Source of the DNA: Callorhinus ursinus | Taxonomy: Eukaryota > Chordata > Mammalia > Carnivora > Otariidae | Direction of reading: 5' to 3' | Assembly (NCBI RefSeq): GCF_003265705.1 | Contig: NW_020313005.1 | Location: forward strand, 16,374,109-16,438,108 | DNA length: 64,000 nucleotides | The notes under the pieces: generated by a model | The model's database searches: none | What the model was told of the DNA's origin: nothing | Seen by the model: only the letters and a program-made list of their open reading frames with translations | Program-made: the position numbers and the translations under genes | Shown: positions 49,310 to 60,245 of the stretch, one piece after another | Layout: every line of letters begins with the position of its first letter | How positions within the stretch are numbered: position 1 is the stretch's first letter

Positions 49310-49520
49310 AACTGTGGCTTTTGCTGTAGGACAGACCTGGGTTTGAATCCTGACTCTCATGAGCCGCGTGGCTTTTAGCAAGTTGCCAAAACTTTCTGAA
49401 CCTCAATTTTAGCCTGTTAAAATCCAGGAGTAATAATGCCTATGTGGCAGGACTATGGTGAGGATTAACTAAAATAATACGTGTGAATACATGTAGCATA
49501 GTAGGTACCTAGGGAGACAT
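49310..49520 (+). mobile_element. MIR
   Basis: GACCTGGGTTTGAATCCTGAC, GGCTTTTAGCAAGTTGCC, GAACCTCAATTTTAGCCTG, GTAATAATGCCTATGTGGC and ATAGTAGGTACC, nearly full length. Confidence 0.9.
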
Positions 49521-50479
49521 TAGCCATTGCAGTGGAGGGGAAGAAGAATGCTCTTACACAGGGGACAGGCACTCAAGATCTCCAGCCATGCATACACTTT
49601 GAGCTGGGAAGGGATCCAAGCCCCTGTGGGTCTTTGGGAGACACCCTGGGATGGAAATAGTGTTATATATATCTGTCCAGTCCGTTTGGTAATACCTAAT
49701 GCTGTTCTTATCACAGATCCTCAAAGTTCAAAGGATACTTCAGGGTAGCATTTACTCAGCAAGCAAAGTGTACCACCCATAAGCATGCTTTAGGGAAGGC
49801 TACAGGCTGTTTTAGAGCAGGTGCCGAGCAGGAGAAATTCTGAGGTATATCACGCCCAGAAATACTGTGGGACAGGCTGGACCGTGAAAGGGAAAAGCAA
49901 AGACAGAAAGCTACAGGTATTCTTCCAGGCCTCCTCTTGAAGGTTTCCGATGACTTCAGCAAGTTTCCGCTTCCTTAAGATCTGATCTGAATATATCCCT
50001 GCCTATGCTGTAATCATAGCAATTGTTTGAGCTTCTATAGCATCTTGTCTTGGTAGAGTTTCAGAATGCTCTAATTGTGGGGAACTGGCCAATTCTCGGC
50101 ATCCTTTGTGAGAAAATCCTAACGCACCCATCTTCCTGCCGGGAAAACTGAATTGCTTCCAAGGGCTCTTAATAGCAGAATTGGGGAGCGGGGTGCAGAT
50201 TTAAATGTCTCAGTGTTCCTGTGGGTTATGGCTCCTTCTGGACCCCCACCTGGAGACCAGGAAGAAAGAACAATGATAAGGAATTGGCGTGGGCTTTAGT
50301 CACAGTTCCTTTCTTGTTGTGCCCTGAGCCCTGCTTGGGTAAGGACGACACCAACACTTCCAGCCTCCTCCCCACTGCCCACCGAGGCGCTCGTGTGTGC
50401 CCACGGAAGCCACACACTGGCATACTGACACAGACACCAGTGCACACTGCCGTGCCGGGTGAGGGGTGAGGAAGGGACA
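49521..50479. other. Promoter-distal upstream sequence of OPCML exon
   Basis: No named repeat. 50380-50465 is GC-rich with scattered CpGs, short of a classical CpG island by eye. Frames at 50221-50469 overlap opposite-strand frames and look like chance. Confidence 0.4.
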
Positions 50480-50817
50480 GGCTTCAACTCCCCTTGGAGT
50501 CAAGCCTCCCAGATAGGAAAGCCTCCGGGTGTCGCTCAGCAGAGTGGAGCCAATGCGTGCCTTGGAGGAGGTCTGCTTTGAGCCCTGTACAGATTGGTGC
50601 TGATGATTCTTACCAGTTGTGTGTATGTGCAAGAAAAAAAATCAGAGAGGCTGCCTGCCTGCTCCCATCTCTCGCGCGCTCTCTCTTGCTCCCTCTCTCT
50701 TCTGCTCTCTCCCTCCCTTTGCAAACATTGGATTTAAACCTGCTCAGAATTCAGCACAGAGGAAGGCAGCAGCGGAAGCAGCAGCAAGCCCAGCAGCTGA
50801 GACACCGCAGCCTCAAG
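50480..50817 (+). promoter_or_regulatory. OPCML: Candidate promoter and 5' leader of the OPCML first exon
   Basis: This is the sequence immediately upstream of the start codon. It shows CCAAT at 50550-50554, inverted CCAAT (ATTGG) at 50593-50597 and 50727-50731, a CT-rich tract at about 50664-50718 containing CGCGCG, a TTTAAA element at 50733-50738, and a CAG-rich leader at 50766-50799. If TTTAAA works as a TATA box, transcription would begin near 50765 and give a leader of about 50 nt without upstream ATGs. A CAG at about 50758-50760 follows a pyrimidine tract, so splicing from a further upstream exon cannot be excluded. The start site is inferred, not seen. Confidence 0.45.
50603..50737 (+). 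other. Upstream ORF 1 in OPCML leader (44 codons)
   Basis: An ATG at 50603 opens a 44-codon frame ending in TAA at 50735-50737, 80 bases before the OPCML start codon. The peptide is Ser/Leu/Cys-rich because it reads through the CT tract and resembles no family I know. It matters only if transcription starts upstream of 50603; it could then limit initiation at the main ATG. Chance occurrence is equally possible. Confidence 0.3.
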
Positions 50818-51197
50818 ATGTACCACCCCGCCTGCTGGATCGTCTTCTCCGCGACGACCGCCCTGCTCTTCATCCCAGGTACCAGGGGAAGGGGTCTGTG
50901 TATTCCTGGGGCGATTTGGAGATGTTAGAGCAGAAGAGGAAGGGGGAAGGAGGAGAGCCCAGGAGGAAGAGAGGGAGTGGGAGATGCATGTGGGGGAAAG
51001 AGGTAGGCTTGCTGTATGCATGCACACACATCCGCTCCTCACTCACATGCACGCGGATGCTTGCAGCACAGGATTTGCTCTCTGTTCCCTGCGATGCGAT
51101 CCGTGAGCTGGGTTCGAGAGCTGCACTGTGCTGTGAGGCACCGCTGTTTCTCTGCAAGGCACCAACTGGCATTAACCAGTTGTGGTCCCGGGGGTAA
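50625..51197 (+). other. Upstream ORF 2 overlapping the OPCML start codon out of frame
   Basis: An ATG at 50625 opens a frame that runs across the OPCML ATG at 50818 in a different reading frame, stopping at 51195-51197 on unspliced DNA. On a spliced mRNA it would continue from 50878 into an exon outside this window. An overlapping uORF would be expected to repress the main start if it were in the leader. It could be chance, and no protein family is recognised. Confidence 0.25.
50818..50878 (+). CDS. OPCML: OPCML alternative first coding exon (signal peptide), partial
   Basis: OPCML is an IgLON-family neural adhesion protein with three Ig domains and a GPI anchor, acting at the neuronal surface in cell adhesion and neurite growth. 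Only its N-terminal signal-peptide exon is here. The exon reads 20 codons (starts [10 protein letters not shown], ends LLFIP) plus one base of a split Gly codon, followed by a GT donor at 50879-50880. The peptide has a short polar start and a hydrophobic core ([12 protein letters not shown]), as expected of a cleaved signal sequence. From memory it matches the alternative OPCML N-terminus with two differences, Cys6 and Ile8 where I recall Tyr and Val. The start is chosen because it is the first in-frame ATG (the upstream frame is open but has no ATG) and has A at -3. The paralogue NTM is the main alternative. The remaining exons are outside the window. Confidence 0.85.
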
Positions 51198-51329
51198 GAG
51201 AAGAGGGGTTGAAACTCCCAGTCGTAAATCCTTCTGGCCGCTTGTGTTGGGACCTGCAGGACAGATGGGGCACCCCTATTTCTGTCTCCATCTGGTTTCT
51301 CTCTATTTCTGAATCAGTCTCCACCTCTC

Positions 51330-51482
51330 CATGCCCCCTTATCTCTGTTTTTCCTGTCTCTCCGCCTGTCTCTTTTCTCTCCACTCCTCTCCTTCCACTC
51401 CTCCCTCCCCTCCTCCCTCCCAAACCCCGTCTCCCTACTCTCTCACTCCAGCTCCTTGCTCTCCTGATCCTCCTCTGCTCCT
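51330..51482. repeat. Polypyrimidine tract
   Basis: Dense C/T-rich run (for example CTCCTCCCTCCCCTCCTCCC) in the first intron. It explains the proline/serine/leucine-rich long frames at 51182-51778. Confidence 0.85.
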
Positions 51483-51784
51483 GCATTTCTTATCTTCCTT
51501 CCACACAGTCCTTCTATCAGCTCTCACCCTTTCTTTATCCTTCCACCAAATGGGCAGATTGTGCCTTTGGAATCCACAATCTTCTCCGCGTCTCCTCCTC
51601 CTCCTCACCTGGGAAATGTGAATTTCCCTTGACAGAATTTGGCATGTTCTTCTGGGGAAGGCTGGGAATCTGGATTTACCTGATTCTCCTCAGCACCTTC
51701 CCTACCTTATCTAGTGATTTAGATGTGATCCTACCTACCACAGCAGTTACTTGTTTGGGGAAAACAAATCTGCAGTGACAAAGG

Positions 51785-52110
51785 TAAGATGCTGCAATCC
51801 TACCAGAATAAGCTTAGTGGAAATGTTGCAAAATCCAACACATTTTAATAGATTTGATAATTGCACGCTTGCCGTTTGCAAGCAGACAACTGAATGCCTG
51901 CAGGCATCCTTCAAACAATGCTGAAGGGATTGGGTTATGCTTGCCAAGGTTTTAGGCAGCATCAAAGGGTCTGTGGGGTTTCCATATGAAACCCCAGCCC
52001 AGTAAGGATTTTCTTTTCCTTTTTCCCCCCCAGATTGAAATACATGCATTTGGGTAAACATCACCTTAAATGTAATATCCCATACATATATACACAGACA
52101 CAAATTCTGA
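51785..52110. other. Candidate conserved intronic sequence
   Basis: Unique AT/GC-balanced DNA about 0.9 kb after the exon with dense homeodomain/bHLH-like words (TTTGATAATTGCA, CATATG, TGCCTGCAGGCATCC, the last containing the palindrome TGCCTGCAGGCA). No repeat identified. Its function is a guess. Confidence 0.25.
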
Positions 52111-55100
52111 GATTCTTAAACCCTACATATCCTGATATAGGTAGAACACATAATTTTATATTTTTATATTGAGAATCACTTGGTTTTGGTTTTTATTCTC
52201 AAGAAATTAAAGCTCTAATATTTCTAAGCTACCAGAGTGAAATTAGAAAAATGAAAGTTTACTGGAGCGAAAGAAGAGAGAAGTGACTTTAAATAAAAGA
52301 AGAAATTCCTTGTATGATGTTTTCTAATGTTGTTGTTTTTTTTTTTAAATCATACCTTTTGTAGCAGAGATGGGCTCTGCATAATCCTGTTTCTGGCTGT
52401 TCTTTAGGCTGAGAAGTTCAGGGTGCAGGTTGCTGTCATTCTTCTTCCAGATTCAAACCTAGGAGGGGGTTTTGGCCAGACAGGGTTCAGGGGAGAAAGG
52501 CAAGGCAGGCAGGGAGCACTCAGTACCTGCTCTAGCCTGATAGAGGGAGCCAGGTGGGCACTTTGGGTCTACAGTGTGAGAAGACAAACTTTCCTGTGTG
52601 TGCAAGTGCGCTGACTGACTGGCAGCCTCTGGGACCTCTTAGTGCCAGATCGTCCTCCTCCCCCTGTGCTGGGGCCCAAGGGCTCTTGGCTGTGGGCATG
52701 TTCTTCTTCCGGCAGGAATCAGAAAATTACACCTGAAAAGGGGAGGGGGTGAGTCTTAGTCAGCTGAAGCTGCATTGCAGTGCACCCTGAAGAAATCAGG
52801 GTGATACCTCCCTCTAGATGTCCCATGGCACCCGAAAACACAGCTCCACTCCATTGATGGGGAGTGTTGACCTTGCTTGCTGGAGAAGCCTCTGTACCTA
52901 AAGCCAGCTGTGCTCAAGGGAATGACCTCAGCCTCCGGGCCCTTTGGCCCTCAGTGTGGTGGACGGGAGCAAGGCCAAGGCCCAGGGGAGAGCTTGCTCT
53001 GTATGCTAATTGTCCAGGAGCCCGGCCTGAGAGGTCTTCCAGGGAGGAGGAAAAGTTGGCTTTGGGAAGTGTGTGTGTGGAGAGAAGGAAAACACATCAT
53101 TAAGTGTTCCTGTGGGAAGTGAAACCTGGTTGCGCCCAAAAGTTCTGAGGAGCAGAAACGGCTTACTTGTGACTTCTTCTTCCTTGCTTCTCTTACTTCA
53201 TTCATTAAGGTTTTTAGACTTTTCTCTTTCTTTGTTTCAAACGATGCTTTTTCTCCCATCGGGGTTAATGCCAGCTCGTTAGCCATTTACTTTTCCTGTG
53301 TCTTAAGACAGAAGCTAATGTCATAGTGAAACCCTGACCTGGTTAGGCCTCGATGCCATTTTATTCTGCAGGTTTCTATGTCTTGGTAAACATGTTTCCA
53401 TCCCAGAATAATTTTAAGGCTAATGTTGTTGTCTCTTGGTGCCTTCCAGGGGGAGACCGATGGTCATAAATTGCTTTTCTAGGCTGAATCTCGGGGATGG
53501 GAAAGAAGTAACAAGAGGAAACTGTAATGAACCTCCACCCAAGATGGGGAGAGGGCTTAAGTGGACAATTTAAAGGTCACACCAGGGCTTAAGACATTCC
53601 TGAGATCATGAGCTTTTGTGGTCCTAAGTAAGAGGAGAGATGGATCTGTGCAGGGAGCCTTGTTGATCTTAGGTCTGGGGGCTTTGTGGAAAGATATGAG
53701 TAACTGGGGGAAGCGTGGGAAGCAAGCCTGGAGGGAAGGACATTTACATCCAAATCATAGGGTGGGGCTGGGGGTGGAGTGGGGGAAAGGGATTAAAATG
53801 CAGAATCTTTGCCCCCACCTCAGACATGCATCTTCAACAAGTATGCCAGAACCTTCCGAAGCACTGTAAACTCACTTGGTCTGCACTTTAAAATCTATGT
53901 GTCTATGGCCTGCAGCGCTAGAACAGAAACCCATCTTCTGCCTGCCTTTTCCCTTCAGGTTCGAGACCTGGCAGGATGGTACGGGGGTGAAGGTGAGGAG
54001 GTGTCGCTGCGTTTAGTGGTCAACCCTCAGTTCCCTGGAGCACAGCATAGCCCTTCTTTTCTCAAGTTCAGACTATTACCTCCTGTTTGCCCCCTTCTCC
54101 TTGGCCCATCCTTCTTGTGCCTCCTATTCTATGACTAAGCAGAGTAGTTAGCCGTAAAGCGTCCCCATCTACCTGGACTGGACAGAGTGGTGGCCCATGC
54201 ACAGATCTGTCAGCTTGGTTCAGGGCGACAGCCACGTCGGGTATTTAATCAGGCTTGGTCTGAAAGCCCTGAACTTGCATTAGACAGCTCTGTGAGGTGT
54301 AGGGTTCTTCCTTTACACCCACATACCTACTCACATCCTCCTGCAGGGAAGTGCCCTGGGCCTTGGGCTCCTTGGGCTGGAATGCTTGGTTTTGGGGTGA
54401 GTCCTGGCGTGAACTCTACAGCCAAGTTTGCATGAATTCTTTCCCCGTCTCTTACCTCATGACCAGCACAGAGTTGAGGAGCCAGCTAAGATGGCCTGGT
54501 TTGCATGAGGGACCCAATAGGAGAACTTTTTGCCATGGGAGAATCCCAGCCCTAGACTCACTATAAATGAGATATGAGATATGAACAAGGACTGAGCATC
54601 CAGTTATGATCAAGACCTCGTCATCCTTTTGCCAATCATAGATTTGTGCCCCTCTCTTCCCACCTCCCCTGTGGCCCTCAATCCCTTACAAATGATGGGC
54701 ATGTTAATAAGGTCAGACTACATGCTGTCAGCCCTCAGCATTGGCACAGTGGCAATAGCAGGTCTGAGAAGGAGACAGGTGTCGGCAGCCTCATAAAGAT
54801 GGCTTTTTCAGTAGCCTGGAGCCAGGCAGCGTTGTTCAACCTGAGATTAATCAGAGATGCCGAATAGCTTGAGGTGCTTGTGTGCTGCTTCAGTCCTTTC
54901 TGCTCTGTGTCTCTGTCATTCTTAGAACCCTCTGCCATGTCTCTGTAGCCTGGAAAATTACAGAAGGAGATTCCTAAGACAGTTGGCACTTGCCTTGGAT
55001 TTGTTATGTAGCAACTCTGGGCCTGAGCCTCCCATGTCAGCCACTGACCCCTATACTAATGTTCCTACTCCCGGTCTCAAACCTGTGTCAGAGCTTCACA

Positions 55101-56925
55101 GGGCAGAGTACAAATACCATGAGGTGGGACTCCCCCTAAACCTCCAAGAGTGTGAAAAGCAGAGGACTGAGACCTGGGAAGGAGCTCTTTGAGTTTTCTT
55201 TGGTTGGCTGAAGGTATTCTCTCGAATCTCAGCCTACAAATCTGTAGAATGGGTTGCTGTGATGTATGCTTCTTGTTTCCAGTTGGACAGAGTAGCCAAA
55301 AGTGTAAGTTAGATGAAAACAAGTGGAACATTTCTGAATTTTTGTCATTAAAAGCAAAAACAAAAGCACCTCATTCTGAAGAGAGGCTTGCACATAGAAG
55401 GAGTGAGCACTCCTTATTGCTGAAGGAGGAAGACAAGCTGGGACCATACCGGCTCACGGGTGTTTACTGTCTTTACCACAGTGATGAAAGTTAGCTGAAT
55501 ATAATTCATCCTTTCATTTATCCAGGAAGACAAGTTCTAATTAAACAAAATCTATTAAGTAAGATACTCTCCTGCCCCAAGAAACAAAGATCCAGTAAAA
55601 CAGGAAATTATTCAGCATTCTCCTTTTGGACTCCCAATGAGATATGCATGCTGACTTTGAGTTTCCTAGGCCTTGGTTTCTCTGCATTGAAAACTAGGGC
55701 AGCAGACATGGCCCCCATGGTCTTCCAAAATATTGTTTTGCAATATTTTTGGTGGGCTGCTATGGACATGGACTTGTTTATCAGCCTTGGATAGTGATAC
55801 TCCAGGAGCCCCATCACCCACGGCCTATGTGCTATGGCTTTCCTGTCCCTGGCTCACTGAAGAGGGGCTCATGGCCTGCTGCCATCTGCTTGCAGCTGGT
55901 TAGGGCTGGGGACAGAAGACAGAGGGAAAGCGAAGCCTGGCTATTCCTGTCAGTGAACTCAAGTGTCAGCCCACAGATGGCCTGTGGCTGCTGACAAGCC
56001 AGGCTGTCAGAAGCAGTGGATATTAGCACCTCTGGATGCTGAATGACACCTTCCAGACACAGGGCCTGGGCAGGCACTTGGAGGAGGGACACAGGCTGGC
56101 ATCACCTTGGGGCAGCTCTGCTCTATTCTCCTACTCCTTCCGCCCCTGCTATAGACACCAAGCTCCTGGAGACATTTGTCCCTCTTGCCTTTTTATGCTG
56201 CTGGTGGGGGGCTGAGACTTGGACTTTGCTTCTTAATCTGTGAGGCCTTGGTTACCTCCACCTTTCCCTGGAGGGCAAGGAGGTAGTAACACAGCAGGTC
56301 ATGGATATTGTTCCATTTACCAGATTTCTACACCACTGAGCTCTCTACTCCAAGACAGTGGTGTTTGTAAGGCTTGGGGCAAAACTGAAAGTACTTCTGA
56401 GGGTAGAGCAAAATGTAATCCTATAACCGGAGAAAAACTTTAAGACAATTTGCTTAAGATTGCCTTCCTGTCGGTGTGTGTGAATCCACATTCCCTCCTC
56501 TCTTCACCTTCGCTTCCTCATGTCAACACACACACACACAAAGACACACACACTTGCAGATGAGAGTTTAGCTACCTTCAAAATCACATTCACAACTTCT
56601 TAAAGAAGGCAAGCCACTTCCTCTTGACTTCTATCTCTGCCCTTCCATACTCCCAGCAGTGGCCTCCAGGCCTTGGTGCTCTCCCTGTGGGCACCTATGG
56701 CAGAGGGCCTACAGGCTGCCTCTACCAGATAGAGCCACGACCAAGCATGTGTGAGTGCTTCCCCCTAGTGTTGCAGAGACCCCCTGCACATGGTCCCCCT
56801 GGCCCCTGTTCTCCAGAGCTGGTGCTGGAGGCAGGCCTTGCACTTGTTGCTATCACCTCCCTCCCACCCAGACAGACCCCTTGGTGCTGAGACACTAGGG
56901 ACTCCCTTGCAGTCACTAAACTAAC
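52111..56925. other. Intronic unique sequence, no exon recognised
   Basis: Repeat-poor intron. It contains a T run at 52335-52347 and a (CA)n run at 56524-56553. Numerous 60-110-codon frames on both strands have no domain or splice-bounded coding signature. Confidence 0.45.
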
Positions 56926-57240
56926 TTAATTAAACGTTTGCAAAATGCTTTGAGACACCCCTGGGCAATGTGCTGGGTAAATGCAGAGCATTATCATTAT
57001 GATGCAGGCACATTCCCTTTAATGAGCAGAGATGCTGTGCAGAGAGACCCATGGAAAGGCCAAGATGAATCGATGCATTAGGACACAGGCCATTGATTGG
57101 AATGGCTGCTTGTATGTTCATGGGGGATGATAAGTGACAGTCGGATGACACATTCAAATCCAACATGGAGAAAACCATCATGTTTGGCATTTCAAGGGAC
57201 AGAGCCTCTGAAATGGCCTGAGTGGTCATTTTTAAACCTT
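56926..57240. other. Candidate conserved intronic sequence
   Basis: Unique sequence with AACTTAATTAAACG, CATTATCATTATGATGCAGG, GATGAATCGATGCATTAGG and CCATTGATTGGAATGG (ATCGAT and ATTGATTGG words suggestive of homeobox-type sites). No repeat similarity seen. Confidence 0.25.
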
Positions 57241-57394
57241 TTTTCCCAGGGAATTTTTGCAGGCTTTACCATTCATGGGAGTTTGTTTAGTGGTTATACT
57301 AAGAATAATGATGGTCCCAAGCTTTATGGTTTACCTGGAGAATTTATCTTTGGCCTCATTTGTTCCTCAAAGTCACTGTGACATAGGCCAGACA

Positions 57395-58010
57395 GATGTT
57401 GCCCAACTCTGATCTGATTTTTGCTCTGCTTAAAACTCTAGGTAGACTTCTGGTTGCCTTTAGAATGAGTCCAAAGTACTCAACATGGTCCCCCTGTCAT
57501 AATAAGCCCCTGGTCTCATTTCATCTCAACTCACACCTCTCTCCCTTCCCAGCTTGTGACTCTAACCACTCTGGACTTGCTCAGTTTCCCAAACACACCA
57601 TTTTCTTTCTTTCTTCAAGGGCTTCCTCTGTGAGGTTACTAGGCCTGGAAAATTCTGATCCTCTTATCATGCTGTTTTTGTCTAAACTTTCATTCCACCC
57701 TTCAAGGCTCAGCTTCACTACTGCTTCCCAGAGCGTTCTCCATGCTTTAAATTAGGTTAGATCTCCCTCTTTATTAAGCAAGTCCACAATATCAGGTTTC
57801 TTCTAACATTGTGAGCCCATGTATTTAAAGTAATTCTTTGTTTTAGGTCTCTTTTCCTCCCTAGACTGTGGTCCACAGAGGTAGGGAACTCATCTGTTTT
57901 GTTCTCCAGCATATCCTCAGTGCCTAGCACAGTGGCAGCTATTAAACAAGTGCTCCAAAAGTATTTGTTGATTGGATAAGTGAGTGGATGAATTGAATGG
58001 ACAAATGGAC
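57395..58010 (+). mobile_element. L2, long 3' segment
   Basis: TGAGTCCAAAGTACTCAACATG, TTCATTCCACCCTTCAAGGC, CTAGACTGTGGTCCACAGAGG, CAGTGCCTAGCACAGTGGC and TATTTGTTGATTGGATAAG follow sense L2 order over about 600 bp. Confidence 0.88.
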
Positions 58011-58149
58011 AGGTAATCAGCCAAGGTCACACAAATAAAAAGTGTCAGGTTATCTTTCCTATCATTCTGTTCTATCCCATTGAATGCTCAAAGGCGTCTG
58101 GGACCCTGGGTCTCAGCCTGCCCATCCACTTCCCCATCTGCAGAGTGAG

Positions 58150-58500
58150 GACAGAGAGGCATGGAGATGCACTCTGCTAATGGGAGATGGAAATGTGCAA
58201 AGAATGCTTATAATGATTATTCACTCCAATGTTCATGCTTGTCAATAAACACCAGCTCTGAGCTACCAACCAAACACACACAACAGCTCAGAACTGGAGC
58301 TGCATGTTTTCAGATCTCACGTCACATGTTGCGACAGACACGACTGACAGTGAGAGTTGTTCCGTAAACACAGATGTGGGCCCTGATGTGGGCTATTGGT
58401 TTAATGCAAACCCAAATTACTTAGCAGATTTAAGCAGGATGTCTGTTGACATGGCCCCAATTATTTGAAACTTAGAGTCATGCCCGTGGTGCCAACAAGT
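58150..58500. other. Candidate conserved intronic sequence
   Basis: Unique DNA between two repeats, with GCTTATAATGATTATTCAC, a CRE-like TCACGTCA and CCCAATTATTTG. No repeat is recognised. It could be an enhancer or nothing. Confidence 0.25.
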
Positions 58501-58804
58501 ATACACTGTACCAATAGAAGGAGGAATTGTGTTGTTCACAAGAAGTAAAAAGTTGGGTTACAGATAAGAAGAGGCTGATAGTGTAGGAGTGAGTTATGTT
58601 TGAGCAAGTGATTCTTAAATGGGTTGATGTTCATATGGAAAAGGTATAGGGGCTCAATGAATCAGAAGAAATTTACAAGGGCCTTTCTCATTTCTTATAC
58701 CCATTTTTTTAAGCCTTTCCTATTTCAGACTTGCGATTTCATGGCTGTGGGATTCTGAACAGCAGGACATCTTGTGTTATTCATCTTGGAGTGCTCTAAG
58801 TGCC

Positions 58805-59530
58805 AAGCACATTAACTTATTTGACATGTTATTTACTGAGTGATTATTATGTGGCAAGCACTATGCTAGGCACTGAGAATGCAATGCCTGAACAAAAATC
58901 ATTATGGTCCCTGTTCTTGTGAAGTTTACAGTCTAGTGGGCTAGACATACATGCATCAAATAAATACCTATATGGTTGTGAAGTCACAACTGAGATAAGG
59001 CTTTGAAAGGGGAAGTGTATGCTGCTATGATTGCCTATAAGGAGGGCTTGATATTGCCAGGGAGGCCAGTGAAGGCTTTCCCATGAAAGAGACAACTGGG
59101 CTGATATCTGAAGGAGGAAGAGTGAAAATTATCCAAACCTAAGGGTGGAGGCAGAGGAAGGGGCAGAGTGAACAAGATATGCAGAGACAGCATAGCAGAA
59201 AGAATCAGAGGACATCCTATTCAGCTGGAGTGGAGAGGTAGGGAGTTCGGTGCAAGATAAGATGAGACAGCTGGGAAGGGGTCAGAAGATGCAACTCTTG
59301 CTCCCCCGAAGGTCATGTTTATCATTTTGGTCTTTATTCTAGAAGTGATGGGATACCATTGTTGTGACTCATGTGGTGGGAGTGATGATCATGAGTTACA
59401 TGTTTGAATCTTGTTCTTGTTGCATTTGCAGAATGGATTAGAGGTGAGCAAACATGGAAGGAGGCAGGCCAGTGGGAGGCCACTGCAGTAGGTCAGATGG
59501 GAAACAGCTAGTGGTGGGTGGAATGGGGAG
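58805..59530 (-). mobile_element. Ancient L2-era repeat (antisense), long
   Basis: ATTATTATGTGGCAAGCACTATG, GTTTACAGTCTAGTGGGCTAG, then GGCAGAGTGAACAAGATATG, TATTCTAGAAGTGATGGGAT and CCACTGCAGTAGGTCAGATGG. The layout is the same as 26410-27470. Confidence 0.55.
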
Positions 59531-60064
59531 ACATAGATGACTTGAGAACTTTTACAAGAATGTCATGGGTGTGCCTTATATGTCTGAAGAATCGAATCTA
59601 AAAGTAAGCCCACAATAAGCACTGACAGCCCTTTGGGGGGCATTGAGAAGAGTATCTGTCCTCAAATTCCTGCTCACATGCCATCTCTTTCAGTTTAGGT
59701 GTAATCTTTCCATGAGACAGAGAACAGATTGTTTTTGGAAATTTCATCACTTCTGGAAGTCTAATAATCTCAGCTCCTTAACTGGTGTCCTCTCAAGGGT
59801 TTAATGTGGAAGCGTAAGATTGCATCACTCAACACCCCAATCCATCAGAAGGATTGTAAAGAGCTCTTGTGTTAACTGCTAGATTTCTCCCCTCATTATT
59901 TACTGGAAGAAATCAGGCATTTTAGAGAGTTTTGATTGGACTTGAGTGATTTTGGGGCACAAAAATACAACCATTTCCCAAATATTATCATGATGATAGG
60001 AAAGAATGCATGACCTCTCCCCAAGATCAACCACCTGGATAAATTAAAGTAATTTATTTTGAAA

Positions 60065-60245
60065 AGTAAAGGTCATTGAAACTGAGAGGGCCCTTGGAGA
60101 TGATCTAATCCATTCCTTTCATTTTATAGATGAGGACACTGAGACAAAGGAGTCCAAGTATCTTATTTAAGGTCACATTATCAGATAGTGACTGAGCCAA
60201 TGTTTGAACACAGAGTTTTTCAATAACCTGTGTTCATAGCCTGCC
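60065..60245 (-). mobile_element. MIR-class fragment
   Basis: GGAGATGATCTAATCCATTCC, CATTTTATAGATGAGGACACTG, AAGGTCACATTATCAGATAG and GAACACAGAG. Confidence 0.65.

Noticed and set aside
50494..50817. Open frame continuous with the OPCML exon for about 108 codons upstream
   Set aside because: It contains no in-frame ATG before 50818; the frame begins at a TTG. Openness comes from low-complexity CT and CAG sequence, so an N-terminal extension is not supported.
51182..51778. 198-codon plus-strand frame
   Set aside because: It is driven by the polypyrimidine tract at 51330-51482, with serine/leucine/proline-rich composition, and has no domain.
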